Positions 1 through 7,416 of a DNA stretch of 64,000 bases are shown one piece after another. Within the stretch, counting starts at the first letter, position 1. Every line of letters begins with the position of its first letter. Source of the DNA: Prevotella melaninogenica (GTDB taxonomy: Bacteria > Bacteroidota > Bacteroidia > Bacteroidales > Bacteroidaceae). The translations under genes and the position numbers were made by a program. Below the pieces are notes generated by a model. The model did not search any database. It had not been told where the DNA came from and was given only the letters and a program-made list of their open reading frames with translations. The stretch spans positions 186,001 through 250,000 of the forward strand of contig NZ_AP018050.1 of the NCBI RefSeq assembly GCF_003609775.1. The letters are read 5' to 3'.

Positions 1-760
1 CATACTGATCTATATTCAGGTCATCATCAGCATATCCGTCAAAGCCATCTTTTAAAGCAGCAATCGCCGTTATAGCCATAGAAACAGGGTTAGCAGCACC
101 TGTTGCACCGCTTATTACACCTTGAATAAATTGATTCAAATATTCTTGATTAATTATTTCATGATTGTTATCTGATATCATACGTGCTGCCTGTGCAGCC
201 AACCCATCGTCAATGATGAGCGTAACAATTCCTCCTTGTGGACATGGAATAAAAGAATGCGATAATATAGCTTTTTCTCCTTCAATGATTGTACTTGGAA
301 GTCCCATATCCCATGTAGCATCTAATGATGCGTCACATAAATGTTCCAAATCATACCCTAACTTAAATATACTACCCCCAAAAGTCAGTGCCCCAATCAT
401 CACTGATGCGGCAATTTCACCTCCCATCGCAGGTAAGACAGCAGCTCCAATTCCAGCAACAATACCTCCTGCCAAACCTCCAGTTGCAATCGTTGCTGCT
501 ATAAGAGCAATAGCTCCTGCTACAACAAGAGCACCTACTGCTATGCCAAAGAGTGATGCTATAACTCCACCCCATTTCATCTGTGGCACTCTACATTCAA
601 AACAATTACTGATTTTGGTGTCTACAATACGTAGCACAGGCTTGTCATCCTTTGTCAATGCTGTACAGATTCTTGAGGGTGTTCCTATTTTCAATGGAGA
701 AGGAATTGTCATATTGGTACAGACAACGTTAGTCCCCAATTCAATATATTGTTCGCTCAT
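1..760 (-). CDS. PAAR-like (DUF4280-type) T6SS protein, partial
   Basis: An open frame runs from an ATG at 760 to the window edge without a stop, so at least 253 residues are present and the C-terminus lies outside. The N-terminus has the Cys-containing, sheet-like sequence of PAAR-like DUF4280 proteins, which cap the VgrG spike of type VI systems. Residues about 65-130 form a long Gly/Ala-rich hydrophobic stretch, like the membrane-inserting regions of T6SS effectors. A second PAAR-like half (motif CPQGGIVTLI) follows. The gene is last in the visible hcp-vgrG-unknown-PAAR series, 4 bases after the preceding stop, so co-transcription is likely. A toxic C-terminal domain may follow outside the window; that is inference. 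The PAAR-like call rests on sequence pattern and context. Confidence 0.7.
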   Translation of the reverse strand, partial: MSEQYIELGTNVVCTNMTIPSPLKIGTPSRICTALTKDDKPVLRIVDTKISNCFECRVPQMKWGGVIASLFGIAVGALVVAGAIALIAATIATGGLAGGIVAGIGAAVLPAMGGEIAASVMIGALTFGGSIFKLGYDLEHLCDASLDATWDMGLPSTIIEGEKAILSHSFIPCPQGGIVTLIIDDGLAAQAARMISDNNHEIINQEYLNQFIQGVISGATGAANPVSMAITAIAALKDGFDGYADDDLNIDQY

Positions 761-764
761 CTTC

Positions 765-1670
765 TTAAACTATTTGTCGGATTTTACAGTGAATTGTTAA
801 GTTCAGGTTATTAACAATTTCTTCAATGATATAGCATTCCGCCTCCTGAACATATCTCTCCTTTTCATTTAGTAGCACATGTGAATTAAATTGTGCGTTG
901 TATGAAGAGAAACTATATTGAATTGAAGGCTTAAAACGCTCGTCATACTCTTTCTTAATTCGTTCAGAGAGTTTTACAGAATCTGAAACAGAACTCTTAA
1001 GTTCATAAATAACAGACTCTACGGATTCTTTCTGTATACGAGGCGTAAGTGTCATCGGAAACTTTACACCTTGAAATAGCTGTGATGGAAATTCTATATC
1101 TGTTGTTGCTGCGTAGTTAGGCTTACCAACAAGATAGCCATCAAATAACAGCAGGAATATCATTTTTCCATAGAACTCAGCCATTAGGAGTTTTTCGTCT
1201 ACGATAACTTTCTCCATTGAGTCTATAAAAGCATTTACATTCTCTTTTGTGTCAGCTGAACGAAGGAAACTATAATTATCCAGCATGTTCTTCTTATACT
1301 CCTGCCATTTCTCAACAATCTCATTATGATTGACAATACCTACCATTTTACCAGTTGCCATGTCAATATCAAAAACAGACTCGAATTTTAGTTTTTCTAA
1401 GTCTATGATCATATCCAAAGGCTTCTGATAACTTGGTGGATAAACGGAAACAAACTGCTCCAGCAGCTTACAATAAGCATTCATCGCAGGACGTTTAAGA
1501 TTCTCTGCCCACTCAAATTGATAATCTGACTTTGTTCTGATAGTACAAGCTGGTACACCATTTAGTTTTGTAATGATGGTTTGCTCACATCTATATTTAT
1601 TTGTTTTTAGGCGCATATTATCTTTTTCTGCGCACTGCTCATGTACCTCTTGCCAATATGTTTTTTTCAT
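765..1670 (-). CDS. Unknown protein between vgrG and PAAR-like gene
   Basis: This 301-residue protein has no signal peptide or membrane segment and is rich in Lys, Glu and aromatic residues, so it is probably cytoplasmic and mostly helical. I do not recognise its family. It starts 16 bases after the vgrG stop and ends 4 bases before the PAAR-like gene, so it should be translated from the same transcript. In type VI loci this position often holds an adaptor or chaperone that loads an effector or PAAR tip onto VgrG, and that is the most economical guess here. A cargo effector or immunity role cannot be excluded. The gene reality is well supported by length, codon pattern and tight spacing; the function is inference from position. 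Confidence 0.75.
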   Translation of the reverse strand: MKKTYWQEVHEQCAEKDNMRLKTNKYRCEQTIITKLNGVPACTIRTKSDYQFEWAENLKRPAMNAYCKLLEQFVSVYPPSYQKPLDMIIDLEKLKFESVFDIDMATGKMVGIVNHNEIVEKWQEYKKNMLDNYSFLRSADTKENVNAFIDSMEKVIVDEKLLMAEFYGKMIFLLLFDGYLVGKPNYAATTDIEFPSQLFQGVKFPMTLTPRIQKESVESVIYELKSSVSDSVKLSERIKKEYDERFKPSIQYSFSSYNAQFNSHVLLNEKERYVQEAECYIIEEIVNNLNLTIHCKIRQIV

Positions 1671-1686
1671 AAATGAAAATAAAATG

Positions 1687-3480
1687 TTAGTTAATCTTCA
1701 CAGGGTCACCCTTCAAGGACAGCTTTGGTCCTTCAATATCGGTTTCACCGTTAATCTTATTATTTGTTCCTGTTACTGTGTTGTTTTTTCCTGTTATAGA
1801 ATTGTTCTCAGCCTCCAAGATTATATTCTTACTGCTGATTCGTACTTCGTCTCCTTTGATTGTAATTGTACTACCACCAACCGTCAATGTTATCTGTGTT
1901 TTACCAGAAAGGTCAATGTTTCCACTACTATCCATTGTGAGAACACTTGAACCACCTTTTCCCACAGATGTTGTAGCCTTAGAAGCTGCATTAAGGCTTT
2001 GATTTCCTCCACCATCAAAGTTCATGCTTACACCACCTTTGTCGTGTAGTGTTACGCTACCTGCAGAGTCGTCAAGTTTAAGGGAGCTACCGCTTCGTGT
2101 GGTGAGACTCTTGCAGTTATTGCCCTGGCCACCGCCACCACCAGTTGTTCCATTAAAGAGGCTACCCAAAACGTATGGTCTTGCTGGGTCACCATGGCGG
2201 AAACCGAGGAGGACTTGGTCACCTACCTCTGGGATGAATACAAAACCACGGTTGCTCTTTACATCGTCACTGCTACCGCCATCTGGTGTCATCACACGCA
2301 CCCAACCTGTCTGCATACCATTCGTTTGCCAGTTCATACGCACACGAACACGGCCCTTGCCCTGTGGGTCAGCATTGCTAAGTACAGTTGCCATCTGTGT
2401 CTCGGCTAATGGCATACGTACCTTTGGACTTGGTAGTGCCTTTATCGTTGCAGGGATAGCCTTAAAGCGGTTTTTGTAGTAGCTACCTTGGCTCACCTCG
2501 TGGGTTATCTCAATAATGATAAAGTTACCCAAGCTCTCCTTAGATATATTTCCTATACGCTCTAAGAATGAGCTGTAAAGACTTACAACAGAGCCTACAC
2601 GCAGGGTTGGCACCTGACTCTCTGCTGTGATGTAATGTGTCTCAGCCGTCTCAGCCGCTTGCTTACGCCCCATGTAGTTAATGAGTTCCGACTCATCGCT
2701 TATACGTGGCAATGCACGCTGTCTTGCTGGTTTTGAGAACAATCCTAATGATGCACGGAAGGCATCGCCTGATAGTTTATCATGTCCAATGGCTTGGTCT
2801 GGTGTCATTCTCTCCATCTCACGGTCTGAACCAGAGTGGTAAGAGAACACCTGCTCTGAACGTGCGAGGGTCTGCAAACCGATATCAAGTGACGACAGCG
2901 TCGTACCATATTCCAGCCTAATTGGGTCAGCCAATTTCTTTGGTTTTCCGAAGATTAGTTTAGTTCCATCGTAATACATCCACTCTTGATACTGATGGGC
3001 AAGACGACGGATAAAGTCGAAGTCGGACTCTTCATATTGACAGATATAGTCCTTGTTCTCTTTGAATTCAGGATTTAACTCTAATTGCACCTTAGCTTGT
3101 TCGCATAGCTTCTTAACCACATCCCCAATGGTAGTATCATTCCATGAGAAGCAGCTATGTGCAGTCTCCATTCTGTAAGTTGTAGAATAACCAGAAACGA
3201 TGATACACCCAAAGTCACTTCCTTCTCTGTGTAACTGTATGTTTGTCACCACACCCACGAAAATCGGTGTTCCAGCAGCTTTCACCACGATGCTTTCACC
3301 CAGCCACTTTTTACTGTTCTCGCTGATGTTGTGCACATATCTATTGCCACCAGATTCAAGTTCAACCGACATTTGGAATCGGTGATGTTTACCTATGTTT
3401 TGTTCGATTTGTAGAGAAATAAAAGAAGAAAGAGACTTCTTTCCTACGCTGATAGTGATTGGATTAAATGGAATTGACAT
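1687..3480 (-). CDS. vgrG: Type VI secretion spike protein VgrG (TssI)
   Basis: The 597-residue protein forms the trimeric spike that sits on the Hcp tube. The N-terminal two thirds follow the gp27-like fold. Residues about 365-440 carry the gp5-type OB domain, with the GKGRVRVRMNWQ start and a PEVGDQVLLGF core typical of the family. The C-terminus from about 470 is a repetitive beta-helix of hydrophobic/Asn/Gly strands, with repeated NNxxxG motifs, that tapers to a needle for the PAAR-like protein encoded next. There is no obvious extra C-terminal toxin domain, so effectors are probably loaded through the PAAR-like protein or the unknown partner gene. It is separated from hcp by a 175-base gap containing a terminator, so vgrG expression may depend on readthrough or its own promoter. 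Confidence 0.93.
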   Translation of the reverse strand: MSIPFNPITISVGKKSLSSFISLQIEQNIGKHHRFQMSVELESGGNRYVHNISENSKKWLGESIVVKAAGTPIFVGVVTNIQLHREGSDFGCIIVSGYSTTYRMETAHSCFSWNDTTIGDVVKKLCEQAKVQLELNPEFKENKDYICQYEESDFDFIRRLAHQYQEWMYYDGTKLIFGKPKKLADPIRLEYGTTLSSLDIGLQTLARSEQVFSYHSGSDREMERMTPDQAIGHDKLSGDAFRASLGLFSKPARQRALPRISDESELINYMGRKQAAETAETHYITAESQVPTLRVGSVVSLYSSFLERIGNISKESLGNFIIIEITHEVSQGSYYKNRFKAIPATIKALPSPKVRMPLAETQMATVLSNADPQGKGRVRVRMNWQTNGMQTGWVRVMTPDGGSSDDVKSNRGFVFIPEVGDQVLLGFRHGDPARPYVLGSLFNGTTGGGGGQGNNCKSLTTRSGSSLKLDDSAGSVTLHDKGGVSMNFDGGGNQSLNAASKATTSVGKGGSSVLTMDSSGNIDLSGKTQITLTVGGSTITIKGDEVRISSKNIILEAENNSITGKNNTVTGTNNKINGETDIEGPKLSLKGDPVKIN

Positions 3481-3589
3481 TGGATGTTTGTGTTTGAAGT
3501 TTAAAAGCTAATTAGCTTATGTGTCATTATATTTAGAATCTTAAGGGAAAGCAATCAGAGTATATAGGATTGTAACAACTCTCCCTTTA

Positions 3590-3645
3590 AGTAAAAAATG
3601 GAAAAGGACTATGCCGAGCATAGTTTGCCCTGCATAGTCCTTATG
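3590..3645 (-). terminator. Rho-independent terminator after hcp
   Basis: A perfect 11-bp stem (3604-3614 with 3632-3642) with a 17-base loop is followed, on the minus strand, by a T-rich run (TTTTCCATTTTTT). It begins 14 bases after the hcp stop and would end most hcp transcripts before vgrG. This fits the known need for far more Hcp than VgrG. Confidence 0.8.
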
Positions 3646-3655
3646 TTTCCTAAGC

Positions 3656-4054
3656 TTATGTGCGAGGCCAACGGTTGTCGAGCTCTGCATTACCCACTGT
3701 GATATTCTCAGCAGAGAAAGTCATAGCGATGGTCATAGGAGCCTCGTTGTTAACGTCGAGTGTCTCCTTGTAGTGAACGATGTATGCATTCTTGAAAGAA
3801 ATCTCCTTCATCTTAGCATCTTCTTCGCTCTTCTTGTAGATAATCTTACCCTCAACAGGCTTGAACTGGCTGTTAAGCATAGCCTCGATGGTAGAAGTGT
3901 CATCAGTAGACTCGATAGTTACACTGATGCGACCGCCAGAGATGCTTGATGCAGGCTGACCCTTCTTGTCAGTTGTACGGCTGAACTCGTAGTTAGAAAA
4001 GAGTACATCATACTCCTTACCACCTAATTCCAAAGTTGCTCTAAATGAACTCAT
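3656..4054 (-). CDS. hcp: Type VI secretion tube protein Hcp (TssD)
   Basis: The 132-residue protein, starting MSSFRATLELGGKEY, matches the short Bacteroidota TssD/Hcp family that stacks as hexameric rings inside the sheath. Beta-strands alternate through the protein, and a conserved C-terminal piece (MTIAMTFSAENITVG) closes the barrel. An in-frame ATG 34 codons further upstream exists, but the extra residues are hydrophobic and unlike the family, so the start at 4054 is preferred. The gene has its own predicted promoter about 190 bases upstream and a strong terminator just after the stop, so it is probably a single-gene, highly expressed unit. Confidence 0.92.
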   Translation of the reverse strand: MSSFRATLELGGKEYDVLFSNYEFSRTTDKKGQPASSISGGRISVTIESTDDTSTIEAMLNSQFKPVEGKIIYKKSEEDAKMKEISFKNAYIVHYKETLDVNNEAPMTIAMTFSAENITVGNAELDNRWPRT

Positions 4055-4242
4055 AATTGAAAAGTTTTTTAAGTTGTTAGAAAAAAAAATGATTAATAAG
4101 GCACCCTTATTATCTCCTAATATTATAGGGAAATAAAAAAGAGAAAACCTCAACAACTTCTTGAAGTCCCCTCTGTACGGCTGTTAAACAGTCTTGCTCT
4201 TGGAAAGAAGAGGAAGATTCACAATCTGTTGTTTTACGACAT

Positions 4243-4274
4243 CAAAAGTAGAAAGATATTTTTATAAAAACAAA
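4243..4274 (-). promoter_or_regulatory. Predicted Bacteroidota promoter of hcp
   Basis: On the minus strand TACTTTTG (4243-4250) fits the TAnnTTTG -7 element, and TTTG (4271-4274) lies 20 bases upstream as the -33 element. The predicted start near 4236 gives an unusually long leader of about 180 nt for hcp. Confidence 0.55.
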
Positions 4275-4292
4275 AGAAAAACATAAAATAAC

Positions 4293-4394
4293 ATGGGATT
4301 AACATCTGATAAGCTTAATTCTTACCTTACTTCGAAAGTAGAAGGAACACCTAATCATTATAAGAATAAACTTGTCAACTTATCAATTTATTTA
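4293..4394 (+). pseudogene. Possible 5' stub of a gene cut by the ISL3 element
   Basis: An ATG at 4293 opens 34 codons of coding-like sequence (MGLTSDKLNSYLTSK...), divergent from hcp, that run straight into the left end of the ISL3 element at 4395. The frame then continues inside the IS to a stop at 4451. It may be the beginning of a disrupted gene of the type VI region, but the stub is too short to identify and may be chance. Confidence 0.3.
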
Positions 4395-5710
4395 GGTTCT
4401 TCAGGAATTTGGAGTGATAAAATAGATAAAATAAAAAAGAAACCGCTGTAAATATTGTATATTTGAATAAGCACAAACAAATGTACAAAGATGAACAGCA
4501 GTTTCCTATATCATGCTTGGGGGGGCTTTACACCCATGAATGCACTTGTGAAGAATACAAAGGTAATAGAATTATTTTGCATGTACAAGCAAAAGAGCGA
4601 ATAAGATGTTGCCCTTGTTGTGAGGCTCGCTCTGTTGTGAAAAACGGATATCGCCTGCGGAACTTTATCGGACTTCTCATAGGTGGCAAGCGAGTAACTA
4701 TCCGCATGAAGGTGCAACGCTATAAATGTAAGGAATGTGATTTCGACCAGCAGGAGAATATTCCCTTTGCTACCGGCAGTCGCAGCTATACTCATCGCTT
4801 TGCCAAGTATGTAGTAGATTTACTTCGTGGTATGACGCTTCAGGATGTATCGAATCATCTGGGTGTATCATGGGATACGGTAAAGGAAATACACTCCTCT
4901 TACCTTGAGCGTCATTATAGCCCTCCATATTTAGATGGTGTAGAGAATATTGGTATAGATGAGTTTGCTGTTAAGAAAGGACATGTCTATAAGACAATAG
5001 TCGTGGATTTGGACAGTGGCAGGGTAATCTATGTTGGCGAAGGAAAGGGTACGAAAGCTCTGAAGAAATTCTGGCGGAAAGTCAAACGTAAGAATATAAA
5101 GATAAAACATGTGGCAACAGACCTGTCTGCGGCTTTCATAGCCTCTGTTATGGAGAACTGTCCCGATGCAGTACATCTGTTTGATCATTTCCATGTAGTG
5201 AAGTTAATGAACGAGAAACTTGACGATATCAGACGTAAAGTTTATAGTATGGAGAAAGATATAAATAAGCGTAAAGTACTCAAAGGAACAAGGTATCTGC
5301 TACTCGGCAATGGTGAGGACATCTTTGATAAACAGCACAAAACAAGGCTTGAGAATGCTTTAGCTATGAATGAGCCATTGTCAAAAGCATACTATTTGAA
5401 GGAACAACTGCGTCAGATATGGTCGCAACCCACGAAAGATATGGCAGAAAAAGTGCTTGATGACTGGATAAGGCAGGCTGAACAAAGTAAGATAGCCCAA
5501 CTACAGAAAATGGATGTTATTGTGAAAACCTATAAGAAAGGAATCCTTGCCTGGTACGATTGCCATCTATCAATAGGAAAAGTCGAAGGCATCAATAACA
5601 AGATTAAAGTAATGAAACGAAATGCGTATGGATTCAGGGATGAGAGGTACTTTACACTAAGACTCTATGCACTGCATGACTGCCGTATCACTCGAAATGT
5701 CGGATGAATC
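4395..5710 (+). mobile_element. ISL3-family insertion sequence
   Basis: The element is about 1.32 kb. Its left end begins GGTTCTTCAGGAATTTGG, and the right end at 5689-5710 is the inverse with 16 of 22 positions matching. The left end and the first 280 bases are repeated almost exactly at 9828, which fixes the left boundary. The right inverted repeat overlaps the last codons of the transposase gene and is degenerate compared with the second copy's right end. No 8-bp flanking duplication is visible (tttattta versus taaaaaat), and the right end abuts a truncated dispersed repeat. The element has therefore probably undergone rearrangement since insertion. Confidence 0.8.
4463..5707 (+). CDS. ISL3-family transposase
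   Basis: The 414-residue protein has the two Cys-pair zinc finger motifs of the family near the N-terminus (CCPCC at about 48-52 and CKEC at about 88-91), then a helix-turn-helix (LQDVSNHLGVSWDTVKEI) and the DDE nuclease. The likely catalytic acidic residues are in IGIDEFAVKKG, VATDLSAAF and GKVEGINNKIK. It cuts and joins the ends of its own IS. The length is normal for ISL3, so it may be active. The first ATG is at 4463; an ATG at 4481 is equally possible. A run of seven G at the N-terminal end is one base shorter in the second copy, which breaks the frame there. Confidence 0.92.
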   Translation: MNKHKQMYKDEQQFPISCLGGLYTHECTCEEYKGNRIILHVQAKERIRCCPCCEARSVVKNGYRLRNFIGLLIGGKRVTIRMKVQRYKCKECDFDQQENIPFATGSRSYTHRFAKYVVDLLRGMTLQDVSNHLGVSWDTVKEIHSSYLERHYSPPYLDGVENIGIDEFAVKKGHVYKTIVVDLDSGRVIYVGEGKGTKALKKFWRKVKRKNIKIKHVATDLSAAFIASVMENCPDAVHLFDHFHVVKLMNEKLDDIRRKVYSMEKDINKRKVLKGTRYLLLGNGEDIFDKQHKTRLENALAMNEPLSKAYYLKEQLRQIWSQPTKDMAEKVLDDWIRQAEQSKIAQLQKMDVIVKTYKKGILAWYDCHLSIGKVEGINNKIKVMKRNAYGFRDERYFTLRLYALHDCRITRNVG

Positions 5711-6106
5711 TAAAAAATCATTACATAATTTCGAATAAAATATCTATAAATAAAGACAAAAGCACGTGTAAAAAGCAAGTTTACAACTAACAGAGAATCA
5801 GTTAGTTATAAAGTTGTGCAAGAAAAGGTGCTTAATTGGACTTCAAAAGGGCGTTAGTAACACTCCAAAAGGGCATCTTTTGCAAGGCAATTAGGTGTCT
5901 TTTAGAAGCCAAAAGAGCATGTGTTGGTTTTGAGTTGCGTGAAAATAGTTTACAAGTGTCGATTAATAAGGGAATAAGCAGTTTGTAGAAGACAGAAAGA
6001 TATGCTAATGGATAGACATTTTTTATTTGCCTTTTCTACATTATATCTTGTAGTTTATCCCCTTTATATACTAATGGGATATATCTATCCATTTAACGGA
6101 AGAACC
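5711..6106 (+). repeat. Dispersed 22-bp-phased element, copy A (left-truncated)
   Basis: This stretch is over 85% identical by eye to 33628-34032 and to the reverse complements of parts of 14613-15225 and 30160-30627. The core at 5823-5932 consists of five 22-bp units, four of which start with AAAAG. It ends at 6106 in TTTAACGGAAGAACC, an ISL3-like terminus. About 170 bp present at the left of copy B are missing, replaced by the ISL3 element. Confidence 0.85.
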
Positions 6107-6898
6107 AGATTATGACTATTTTGGTATGCTATCATTTCGGCGTATATCACAATTTCAAGGAGTATTATTTGAATTGGTTCAAAGGGGTGATGCTTCAGGA
6201 TTTTCCCGATGCGGTTTCCTATAACCGCTTCGTTGAACTCATGCCAAGAGTGTTCTTTAAGATGATGCTGTTCATGAAACTCTATGCTTTCGGCAAGTGT
6301 ACGGGTATAACGTTTGTTGATAGCACAATGATACCCGTATGTCACAATGTACGACGATATTACAACAAGGTTTTTGCCAGCCTTGCCAAGGACGGAAAGG
6401 GCACTATGGGATGGTGCCATGGATTCAAGCTGCACCTGCTATGTAATGACTCTGGTGAAGTGATAACGTTCTGTCTTACAGGAGCAAATGTGGATGACAG
6501 GGATAGCAGAGTATGGACGGTGTTTGCAAAGGTCTTGTTTGGGAAGGTCTTTGCTGATAAAGGATACATCAAGCAGGAACTCTTTGAGAGCCTGTTCGGT
6601 CAAGGTATCCAACTCGTTCATGGGCTCAAGGCTAAGATGAAGAACAAACTGATGCCTATGTGGGACAAGATTATGCTGAGGAAAAGATATATCATCGAGT
6701 GCTTTAACGAACTGCTCAAAAACAAAGCCAACCTTGTTCACTCAAGACACCGCTCGATACACAACTTTATCATGAACTTGTGTTCTGCCCTTACAGCATA
6801 CTGCTTCTTTGAGAACAAGCCAGAGGCACTGCCGGTGTATGTACAAAAACCAAGGCAGTTAGAACGTTTTTCATGCTAAACTTATCCCGAACTCAAGT
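6107..6898 (+). mobile_element. IS982-family element, 5'-truncated
   Basis: The right end TTATCCCGAACTCAAGT at 6882-6898 resembles IS982 termini. The left terminus and the start of the transposase gene are missing, cut exactly where repeat copy A ends (6106). The remaining element would be immobile on its own. Confidence 0.65.
6112..6879 (+). pseudogene. IS982-family transposase, N-terminus missing
   Basis: The 255 residues align with the central and C-terminal parts of Bacteroidota IS982 transposases: VSYNRFVELMP, a first catalytic Asp in FVDSTMIPVC, GWCHGFKLHLLCND, a second in GDKGY-like FADKGYI, and an IIECFNELLKN plus HSRHRSIHNFI end. Family members are roughly 290-300 residues, so some 40-50 N-terminal residues are gone; the frame here starts at a residue normally internal (MTILVCYHF). 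The missing part was replaced by the dispersed repeat ending at 6106. Judged non-functional. Confidence 0.8.
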
Positions 6899-7096
6899 AG
6901 TGCAATAGAGGCTATTCATAAAGAAGTGGATCTAAGATTTCTCCAACTCTATCTCAACGAGTATTGTTGGAAGTTCAACCGTCGATTCTTCCGGGACAGT
7001 AAGCTACCGAAGTATGATTTATTTTATAAACTCATAAGGACTGCTGCAAATTACACATCTGATATAAAGTGGAGAAACTATAATACAGGGTATTAA
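6899..7096 (+). pseudogene. C-terminal remnant of IS1595-family transposase
   Basis: The reading frame ending at TAA 7094-7096 encodes LQLYLNEYCWKFNRRFF followed by LFYKLIRTAANY, the hallmark C-terminal end of IS1595/ISXO2-type transposases. Only about 65 residues remain. The upstream part is replaced by the IS982 right end at 6898, so the IS982 probably inserted into an older IS1595 copy. Confidence 0.7.
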
Positions 7097-7176
7097 CATT
7101 TATTAGTCCGAACATCACCACACAGAAAGATAGTTTTACAAGAAGTAGTATTTTAACAGCAGTAGGAATGTCATTC

Positions 7177-7261
7177 TTAACCCCCAGTCGGTCATTAGAC
7201 CACAATATGTATAATTCTTATTACTATATATGCTTAGGCTTTAATGACCGATTGGAGTTAA
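7177..7261. repeat. Short inverted repeat (TAATGACCGA family)
   Basis: Two 20-21 base arms (7177-7197 and 7242-7261) are near-perfect reverse complements around an AT-rich 44-base centre. A third related arm, TAATGACCTATTGGGTTGAA, occurs alone at 30680-30700. This suggests a small dispersed palindromic repeat. No gene is seen between 7097 and 7307. Confidence 0.5.
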
Positions 7262-7273
7262 AACTCAATAAAA

Positions 7274-7326
7274 AAGAAGTTTATAGATGGATGCATAAAT
7301 ACAAAAAAGTAGGCTGGAATGACCAG
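7274..7326 (+). repeat. Direct repeat flanking tssBC (left copy)
   Basis: About 53 bases (from AGAAGTTTATAGATGG to AATGACCA) recur in the same orientation at 9495-9548 with roughly 80% identity. The left copy overlaps the tssC terminator. The pair brackets the tssB-tssC genes. Confidence 0.5.
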
Positions 7327-7332
7327 CCTACT
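7308..7332 (-). terminator. Terminator after tssBC
   Basis: A 10-bp perfect stem (7308-7317 with 7323-7332) with a 5-base loop is followed on the minus strand by TTTTTTG. It lies 85 bases after the tssC stop. Confidence 0.85.
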
Positions 7333-7416
7333 AATTTTCCATTACATCTAAAAATCTGAATGTAAGAAACAAGTCTTATCACTCTAAAATTCTAAAGACT
7401 CAGAAATAAGGGGAAC

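Noticed and set aside
165..800. A 211-codon plus-strand frame at the start of the window
   Set aside because: It is Pro/Ala/Ile-rich and antisense to the PAAR-like gene, whose frame fits a known family and the direction of the type VI genes.
5823..5932. The 22-bp units considered as a CRISPR array
   Set aside because: Units are contiguous, without unique spacers, and the same set recurs at six places; no cas genes are present.
7168..7359. A 63-codon plus-strand frame
   Set aside because: It covers an inverted repeat and the tssC terminator and shows no protein-like pattern.
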